Shown here piece after piece: positions 22,925 through 29,419 of a stretch of DNA of 29,419 nt. The stretch spans positions 1-29,419 of IMG/VR virus record IMGVR_UViG_3300046319_000012; one strand, written 5' to 3'. The first letter of the stretch is position 1; the number at the start of each line of letters is the position of its first letter. The DNA comes from a virus. The position numbers were made by a program, and so were the translations under genes. The notes beneath the pieces are model-generated. The model was given only the letters and a program-made list of their open reading frames with translations. It was not told the origin of the DNA and did no database searches.

Positions 22925-25900
22925 ATGATCGATTTCAATACCGAACCGTATAATGATGATTACGATGAGAACAAAAAGTTCTATCGTATTCTGTATCGTC
23001 CATCGTTTGCGGTTCAGGCTCGTGAACTTACTCAGATGCAGACCATTCTGCAGAATCAAATTTCTCGTCATGGTGATGCGATTTTCAAACAAGGTGCGAT
23101 GGTAATCCCAGGTCAGTCATCTGTTGAGACTATCACACAACCAAATAAGGGCGCAGATTACGTTACTCTACAATCAGTTTATAATGGTGTAGCAGTTCAA
23201 ACGTTTGTATCTTCTCTTAAGGGTAAGACGATCATTGGTTCTTCTGGTGTAACTGCTGAAGTTGTTGTAGCACAAGACGCAGAAAACACAGACCCAACTA
23301 CACTGTATATTCGATATACAACTACTGGCAGCAATAACACAACTCAAACATTTTCTAACTCTGAAGTTATTACTACTGAAGATGGAACTTATTCTTTTCA
23401 AGCTTCTACTTCTAATGCTGTTGGTAAAGGTTCTTTAGCTACCATTAAACGTGGCGTTTACTACATTAACCAACACTTTTGTTTAGTTGAAGAACAGACT
23501 ATTGTTCTGGACAAATATAGTAATACACCTTCTTACCGCATCGGTTTGAGCGTTAATGAATCTATTGTCACTCCAGAAGAAGATGAGACATTGCTAGATA
23601 ATGCTCAGAATAGCTATAACTTTGCAGCTCCTGGTGCTCATCGTTTCTATATCGACTTAAATTTAACCAAGTTAAGCATTGACAGCACCAGCGATGAAGA
23701 CTTCATTGAACTTATCCGTGTTGTAGATGGTAAGATTAAGACTATCGTTGATAGCACTGCATACTCTATGCTCGGTGATGAATTGGCTCGTCGTACATAT
23801 GATGAATCTGGTGATTATACTGTTCGTGAATTCTCTATTGACGTTCGTGAACACCGCAATAATGCCCGTGGTGCTTGGGCTCAAAACACAGCATACCTAA
23901 CTGGTGATATTGTTACTAGTGGTGGTAATACATATGTTGCTAAACTAAGTGGTACATCTGTTACTACTGCTCCAACGCACACTTCTGGTACTGCATATGA
24001 TGGTCCAGGTTCTACTGGTATTAAATGGGAATTTGACGTAACACCAGCGTATAACCGTGGTATCTACACAGATGGTTCTGAGTCTAAACTTGCTATCGGT
24101 TTAGAACCAGGAAAAGCATATGTTCGTGGCTATGAGATTCAAAAAGATTCTACAACTTATGTAGCTGTCGATAAAGCACGTGCATATGATCAAGCTCTAA
24201 ACAGTATCATTCAACCCACTGTTGGTAACTATGTGTTAGTCACCAATGTCAATAACTTACCTCCTCTTGACACATGCGATATTATCTCGTTGCGTGATCA
24301 AATAACAGGTTCTTCTGTTGGTACTGCTGCTGGTAACCAAATTGGTACTGCTCGTGTTCGTTTCATGGAATGGCATAGTGGTGCATTGTTTGGTTCTACT
24401 GCTGTTTACAAATTAGGTTTGTTTGATATTCAAATGAATAATGGTAAAGATTTTAACCGTAGCGTTAAATCTTTCTTCTATAGCGTTTCAAGTGCTGATG
24501 CTAACCTCAGCTTTAGTTCTGACATCAATGCAATTTCCACTACATTAGTTGGATCTGTCACCGCTTCTTCTACATCATTAACTGGTACTGGCACTTCATT
24601 CCAAACTGATTTGATCTCTGGTGATTATATTGTTGTTGATGGTACTATGATTCGTATTACTGGAGCACCATCATCTCAAAATGCTGTTGCAATCACAACT
24701 AGCTCTTTCACTGGTAAAGCATACTCTTTAGCAAGTACTCAGTTACTAGAAGCTAACAACTCTAGCTTAGTATTCTCTTTACCTGATTATGCTATCCGTT
24801 CTGTTCGTGGCGCTGGAACTTCTGGTGTAAACAACACAACATATATCTGTTATCAGAAATTTACACAAACTGCTTCTGGTGTTACAGTTAACTTGTCTAC
24901 ATCGGGAACATTCTCTTCTGCTTCTGGAACTACAAACTATATCGTAGTTGACAATGATGCAACAGCTGGTGGTGCTATTATTAACCCAGTTTCTATCGTT
25001 GCTGTTGGTTCTACATGTACCATTACTGTTCCATCTGCGCAGTCTGGCCGTTCTATCACAGTAATTGCAGCAGTTATTCGCAATGGTTCTGGTTACGAAA
25101 AAACTAAAACTCTCACATCTGCTACTGAAACATTTACTACAGCTGCAGCAGCACAAGCTGCTATTGTCTACCTAGATAAAGCTGACGTATTCCGCATCGT
25201 TTCTATCAAGACAGCGCCATCAGCAGCGTTTGGTACAACACCAGCTTCTAATGCATATACTCAAGATATCTCTGATCGTTATGAGTTTGATAATGGCCAG
25301 CGCCAAAGCCATTATGATTGGGGTCGATTAAATCTAATTCCATCGTTTACTGCACCATCTAATCCAGTGCAAGTTACATACGAATACTTTGAGCATGGTG
25401 TCGGTGATTACTTTGATATCAACTCTTATAGCAACGTAGACTATAATCAAGTTCCAGCAGTATTGCGTGACTCTCTAGATTTCCGCCCACGTGTTGCAAA
25501 CAAGTCTGCTGGTACTGCCAAGAACTTTATTTCTACTGGTGGTTCTATCACTGGTATTCCAAAGCGTGGCGAAAGCGTAACATCTGATTACAGCTACTAC
25601 CTAGCACGTAAAGATAAAATTGCTCTGGATTTTAACGGCAAGTTCTTTGATATCACTGGTGTTCCATCTACACATCCAGGTGATCCACAAGATCCAGCGT
25701 TGGGTATGGTTCTATACAACCTAACTCTTGAGCCATATACATTCTCTACTTCTTCTGATAGTATTGCTGTTCAAAAGATGGAGAACAAGCGTTACACAAT
25801 GCGTGATATCGGAAAACTAGAGTCTCGTATCAACAACCTTGAATATTACACTTCTCTTTCTCTATTAGAGCAAGAAACACAGTCTATGAAAATCACCACA

Positions 25901-28900
25901 ACTGGTGGTCTAGATCGTATGAAGAATGGTTTCGTTGTCGATAACTTCAGCGGTAACAATATTGGTAACAGCAAGTCTAAAGACTACTTCTGCTCTATTG
26001 ATATGGAGAAGAATCAACTTCGCCCATTCTACACTTCTTACAACGTTAATCTACTAGAGAAAAACTCTAACTCTGGTCAACGTGCTGCTTCTAACTATCA
26101 GTTGAATGGTGATATTATCACTCTTCCAATTATCAATACTCCAGTATTGATAAAGCAAGACTACGCTTCTCGCTTAGAAAACATCAACCCATTTGCTATC
26201 TACACATTCTTGGGTAACGTAGAAATCAACCCACCATCTGATGATTGGTTTGAAACTACACGTATGCCTGACCTAGTGCAGCAAGTAGAAGGCAACTATA
26301 ACACTATCAAAGACCTAGCAACTCGTGCTGGTATTATCGGCGATGCTGGTTTTGGTACTGTGTGGGGTGCTTGGCAGACTGAATGGTTGGGTACTGCATT
26401 TTCTACTGGTATTCAAACTCTGGAAGCTGACCGTCGTTACGGTGACGGTGGCTCTGCACTTGATGCTCAGTTTGGTCTTGGACCAGATGCATCTGGTTGG
26501 GCACATCGTGTAGTTAAAGTTGAAAATCTAGCACAAGCAGTCGGACAGTCTCGTACTGGTGTTAAGACTTCTTTAGCAGTTAAAACTGACTATGAAACTG
26601 TTGCAGACCGCACTGTTTCTACTGCTGTTATCCCTTACATTCGTTCTAGAAACATCTTGGTACAGACTAAGGGTCTAAAACCAGCCACTCGTTTCTATGC
26701 ATATTTCGATGACATCGATGTTAGTGCCTTTGTGACACCTTCGGTCAAGTTAGTATACACAGCAGGTTCTGGTATATTTGACTTTTCTACCAACGTTGGT
26801 GGATCAGCTTCTGAAACTAAACGCCGTATTGGTGGTGATTCTCAGGTTTGTTTGAACCGTGGTGATGTTATATCTAACTCATTAAATACTGCATCTGCGG
26901 TTGTTGTCGGTAAGTTTATTGATCCAGATACTGGTGCTCTGACTCTTGAGTTGGCAAACGTTATCGGCACATTTGCCAATGGACAAACATTCACAGGTTC
27001 TGTTTCTGGTGCTTCTGGTACTGTTGTTTCAATTACATCACCTACGACTCTAATCACTAATAAAAACGGTGAATTAAACTTCTTGTTTGAAATTCCAAAC
27101 ACAGATGCTATCCGTTTCCGTACTGGTGCTCGTGAGTTGAAACTAATTGACGCTTCTACTTCTACTGGACAATGGACTTCACGTGGTCGTGGTATCTATC
27201 GTGCTGAAGGTGTTCTTGAAACTAAACAAGCATCTGTTAACGCTGTCCGTAATGCAGAGTTGGTTAAAGAAATCATCGGTCCAAACGACGATCCAGCTGC
27301 TCGCCAGACAATCTATCAAGGTGCTGGCAGCCGTGTAGTTTCTGATACTGGTTGGTACGATCCACTGGCGCAATCTTTCTTGGTCGAGCAAAAAGGTGGA
27401 GCATTCTTGACTAGCGTTGATATTTTCTTCGCCTCAAAAGACGATCGTATTCCTGTTACATTAGAAATCCGTGAGATGGTAAATGGAACACCTGGAAAGA
27501 ACGTGCTTGCTTTTAGCCGCACTACTCTCAACCCATCTCAAGTTAGCTTGTCTTCTAATGTAGTTTCTCTAGATGGCGCAGATTACCCATCTTACGATAC
27601 ACCTACTAAGTTTACGTTCAAGACTCCTGTTTACGTTCAAGACAATACTGAGTACTGCTTTGTTCTTCAGTCTGACTCTAACAACTACAAAGTTTGGATC
27701 TCTAACGTTGGTGATACAATCCCAGGAACTTCTGGAAGAACTATCTCTGAGCAACCATACGCTGGTGTTTTGTTCAAATCACAGAACGCATCTACATGGA
27801 CTCCAGATCAAAACCAAGACATTAAGTTCACTATTTACCGTGCTCAATTCGACACTAGCGTTGTCGGTAACATTAGCTTCGTTAATGATGTATTGCAATA
27901 TGACAATATCGAAGTTGATCCATTCCAAATCGTAAGCGGTTCTACTACAGTTCGTGTGTGGCACTATGATCACGGTATGTACTCTGGTTCACGTGTTAAC
28001 ATCAAAGGTGTTGCTGATGCGATTAACGGTATCCCTGCAGCTGAGTTGAACGGTGACCATGTTATTTCTAATGTAGACGCCAACAGCTATACAATCACAA
28101 CTACTACTGCTGGTACATCTAGTGGTTACGGTGGCGGTTCTGCAGTTATGGCCACTCGTAATGTATCTTACGACATTATCAACCCATCTATCCAGATGCA
28201 GACTTTCTCTGATACTAAGTCTAGCTTCTCTATCTTGACTTCTTCTGGTAAAGCTATTGATGGTTCTCAAACACCATATGTTGCTGATACCACATACACT
28301 CCATGTTTAGTTAAAGAGAATAACTTCTTCTATTCTCCACGTGTGATTGCATCTGAGATCAATGAAAATATATTGATGGGCGGTAACAAGTCTGTGACGT
28401 TCTCTGCTCAGATTTCTACTACTAACGATGCGGTTTCTCCAGTTATCGATACTGCTCGCACTAGCTTGGTTGCTATCTCTAATAAGATTAACCAACCTAC
28501 CGAAGCAAACACTAACGTGGCTGCTCTAGATTCTAAATCTATCGTCTCTGGTTCTACTAACTGGGCATTCACTGCAACTGGCTTTAGCTCTACAAACGCT
28601 ACGATCCGTGGCTCCATGGCTGCTATTGGTATCGGTCGTTACGTGACTATCTCTGGTTCTGCCACTACAGCAGGCAACTTGGGAACATTCTTAGTTACTG
28701 GTTTCACAGACGATGGCACTACTGCTACGATCACTCTAAGCGGATTCTCTGGAACTGCAGAAACTGCTCTTTCTGGTTCTGTGGTATCTGTTCGTGAGTT
28801 GTTCTTCGACGAAATTACACCAGAAGGTTCTTCTTCTCTTGGTAAGTATGTAACTACACCTATCAAGTTTGCAAACTCTTCTACATACCTACGTGTTCGT

Positions 28901-29176
28901 TTTGCAGCTAATATCCCTTCTGAAGCTACAGTAAAGGTGTTCTACAAGACCAGTGTTGGTGATACTAAGCAATTAGCGGCGACTAAATATACACAGATGA
29001 ATCCAGATTCTACTATCGTTAAGGTGGAAAATGGTAACCCTTCTTTCTCAGATATCGATTTCACGTTAACTGGTTTAACACCGTTTGATGGTTTGGTAGT
29101 TAAAATTGTTCTGCAGTCTACAAACAGCTGTGCGGTTCCAATCGTTAAAGACTTGCGAGTTATTGCCTGCCCATAA
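22925..29176 (+). CDS. Giant DUF4815-like baseplate/tail structural protein
   Basis: A 2083-aa protein, the largest in the window. The N-terminal region (FNTEPYNDDYDENKKFYRIL, YRPSFAVQARELTQMQTILQ, then HGDAIFKQGAMVIPGQSS) resembles DUF4815-type phage structural proteins. A W...Y..G...APTHTSG module lies at about 318-368. A helical coiled-coil segment RYTMRDIGKLESRINNLEYY, then TSLSLLEQETQ, is near residue 960. A beta-sandwich with WYDPLAQSFLVE and GGAFLTSVDIFFASKD starts near 1478. Several Ser/Thr/Gly-rich strands follow to the end. In T4-like aquatic phages this gene closes the baseplate cluster and may take the place of gp10 or a fibre-attachment protein. Which one cannot be decided here. 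A single intact frame of this length argues against general sequence error. Confidence 0.72.
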   Translation: MIDFNTEPYNDDYDENKKFYRILYRPSFAVQARELTQMQTILQNQISRHGDAIFKQGAMVIPGQSSVETITQPNKGADYVTLQSVYNGVAVQTFVSSLKGKTIIGSSGVTAEVVVAQDAENTDPTTLYIRYTTTGSNNTTQTFSNSEVITTEDGTYSFQASTSNAVGKGSLATIKRGVYYINQHFCLVEEQTIVLDKYSNTPSYRIGLSVNESIVTPEEDETLLDNAQNSYNFAAPGAHRFYIDLNLTKLSIDSTSDEDFIELIRVVDGKIKTIVDSTAYSMLGDELARRTYDESGDYTVREFSIDVREHRNNARGAWAQNTAYLTGDIVTSGGNTYVAKLSGTSVTTAPTHTSGTAYDGPGSTGIKWEFDVTPAYNRGIYTDGSESKLAIGLEPGKAYVRGYEIQKDSTTYVAVDKARAYDQALNSIIQPTVGNYVLVTNVNNLPPLDTCDIISLRDQITGSSVGTAAGNQIGTARVRFMEWHSGALFGSTAVYKLGLFDIQMNNGKDFNRSVKSFFYSVSSADANLSFSSDINAISTTLVGSVTASSTSLTGTGTSFQTDLISGDYIVVDGTMIRITGAPSSQNAVAITTSSFTGKAYSLASTQLLEANNSSLVFSLPDYAIRSVRGAGTSGVNNTTYICYQKFTQTASGVTVNLSTSGTFSSASGTTNYIVVDNDATAGGAIINPVSIVAVGSTCTITVPSAQSGRSITVIAAVIRNGSGYEKTKTLTSATETFTTAAAAQAAIVYLDKADVFRIVSIKTAPSAAFGTTPASNAYTQDISDRYEFDNGQRQSHYDWGRLNLIPSFTAPSNPVQVTYEYFEHGVGDYFDINSYSNVDYNQVPAVLRDSLDFRPRVANKSAGTAKNFISTGGSITGIPKRGESVTSDYSYYLARKDKIALDFNGKFFDITGVPSTHPGDPQDPALGMVLYNLTLEPYTFSTSSDSIAVQKMENKRYTMRDIGKLESRINNLEYYTSLSLLEQETQSMKITTTGGLDRMKNGFVVDNFSGNNIGNSKSKDYFCSIDMEKNQLRPFYTSYNVNLLEKNSNSGQRAASNYQLNGDIITLPIINTPVLIKQDYASRLENINPFAIYTFLGNVEINPPSDDWFETTRMPDLVQQVEGNYNTIKDLATRAGIIGDAGFGTVWGAWQTEWLGTAFSTGIQTLEADRRYGDGGSALDAQFGLGPDASGWAHRVVKVENLAQAVGQSRTGVKTSLAVKTDYETVADRTVSTAVIPYIRSRNILVQTKGLKPATRFYAYFDDIDVSAFVTPSVKLVYTAGSGIFDFSTNVGGSASETKRRIGGDSQVCLNRGDVISNSLNTASAVVVGKFIDPDTGALTLELANVIGTFANGQTFTGSVSGASGTVVSITSPTTLITNKNGELNFLFEIPNTDAIRFRTGARELKLIDASTSTGQWTSRGRGIYRAEGVLETKQASVNAVRNAELVKEIIGPNDDPAARQTIYQGAGSRVVSDTGWYDPLAQSFLVEQKGGAFLTSVDIFFASKDDRIPVTLEIREMVNGTPGKNVLAFSRTTLNPSQVSLSSNVVSLDGADYPSYDTPTKFTFKTPVYVQDNTEYCFVLQSDSNNYKVWISNVGDTIPGTSGRTISEQPYAGVLFKSQNASTWTPDQNQDIKFTIYRAQFDTSVVGNISFVNDVLQYDNIEVDPFQIVSGSTTVRVWHYDHGMYSGSRVNIKGVADAINGIPAAELNGDHVISNVDANSYTITTTTAGTSSGYGGGSAVMATRNVSYDIINPSIQMQTFSDTKSSFSILTSSGKAIDGSQTPYVADTTYTPCLVKENNFFYSPRVIASEINENILMGGNKSVTFSAQISTTNDAVSPVIDTARTSLVAISNKINQPTEANTNVAALDSKSIVSGSTNWAFTATGFSSTNATIRGSMAAIGIGRYVTISGSATTAGNLGTFLVTGFTDDGTTATITLSGFSGTAETALSGSVVSVRELFFDEITPEGSSSLGKYVTTPIKFANSSTYLRVRFAANIPSEATVKVFYKTSVGDTKQLAATKYTQMNPDSTIVKVENGNPSFSDIDFTLTGLTPFDGLVVKIVLQSTNSCAVPIVKDLRVIACP

Positions 29177-29403
29177 TGACTGATTTTTTGAAGGTGATAG
29201 GACATGATGGTTTGGTTAGAGACTCCTCTAGCGGAGCTATCATAAACACAAACAGAACTGAGTACGAAGAATATATGGTTCGTATGAGAGAAGCTGAACA
29301 GCGTGAAAACGCTATTTCTCAACATACAGTTGAGATAAATAACATAAAGAACGAATTGCAAGACATAAAATCGTTAATTCTTCAACTCTTGAACAAAGAT
29401 TGA
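29176..29403 (+). CDS. Small coiled-coil protein
   Basis: A 75-aa protein whose ATG overlaps the upstream TAA by one base. The N-terminal part MTDFLKVIGHDGLVRDSSSG, then AIINTNRTEYEEYM, is a motif I recognise from small proteins in the structural clusters of T4-like aquatic phages. The C-terminal half has a heptad-like pattern (ISQHTVEINNIKNELQDIKS), then LILQLLNKD, suggesting a coiled-coil oligomer. No function is known. After its stop an AAAGGA at about 29408-29413 probably serves the next gene beyond the window. Confidence 0.68.
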   Translation: MTDFLKVIGHDGLVRDSSSGAIINTNRTEYEEYMVRMREAEQRENAISQHTVEINNIKNELQDIKSLILQLLNKD

Positions 29404-29419
29404 ACTAAAGGAAATCTAA

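Noticed and set aside
1-29419. tRNA genes, CRISPR arrays, insertion sequences, integrase or attachment sites
   Set aside because: Nothing resembling a tRNA cloverleaf, spaced direct repeats, transposase or integrase was seen. The coding density leaves little room outside 1-180.

Overview
This window is a slice of a T4-like contractile-tailed phage genome (or a near-identical prophage or metagenomic phage contig). The genes are tightly packed with ATGA/TAATG overlaps. Most of the T4 baseplate parts list is recognisable, alongside a T4-type replication cluster in the T4 order 33-59-32. Several features point away from T-even coliphages and towards the distant T4-like phages of cyanobacteria, SAR11 and other aquatic bacteria: a gp32 with no cysteines (no zinc motif), a very short gp33, DUF4815-like and GxGY-repeat baseplate proteins, and a Gp88-family gene. 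Family assignments come from recognising motifs by eye; no database was searched. The host cannot be read from the window.

Layout. (1) 1-180: the tail of an upstream frame, a strong rho-independent terminator, a second hairpin, and a sigma70-like promoter. (2) 181-3672, rightward: a Gp88-family protein, three small unknown genes, gp33 (late transcription co-activator), gp59 (helicase loader), a small acidic protein and gp32 (ssDNA-binding protein). The gp32 frame is broken by an apparent loss of about 20 bp. A terminator at 3693-3717 separates this block from the convergent block. (3) 8789-3716, leftward: gp4 (head completion), an unassigned conserved protein, a gp54/gp19-like tail-tube protein, a holin, gp16 (small terminase), gp26, a small gp51-like/chaperone frame apparently reached by -1 frameshifting, and a tape-measure/gp29-like protein. 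(4) 8838-29403, rightward: gp48, gp53, gp27-like hub, a large gp5-like spike, a PAAR-like tip, gp25, gp6, a gp7-position wedge protein, a small structural protein, an enlarged gp8, a 2083-aa DUF4815-like structural protein and a small coiled-coil protein. Blocks 3 and 4 diverge from a 48-bp region holding T4-late-like AT boxes on both strands.

How it works together. Blocks 3 and 4 build the tail: hub and spike (gp27, gp5, PAAR tip), wedge (gp6, gp7-like, gp8, gp25, gp53), tube start (gp48, gp54) and length control (tape measure plus gp26/gp51-type assembly proteins). Packaging (gp16), head completion (gp4) and lysis (holin) are interleaved. Block 2 supplies replication/recombination proteins and the late-transcription co-activator gp33 that would be needed to read blocks 3 and 4.

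Most notable observations: a canonical T_TTT_TTT slippery site at the very end of gp26, with an open -1 frame into the next small gene; a spike protein combining a GH19-type muramidase/chitinase-like domain with an M15-type peptidase domain; GxGY beta-modules spread over gp53, the gp7-position protein and gp8, with one 20-nt stretch identical between gp53 and gp8; a five-unit, about 41-residue repeat at the C-terminus of the gp7-position protein; and the broken gp32 frame.
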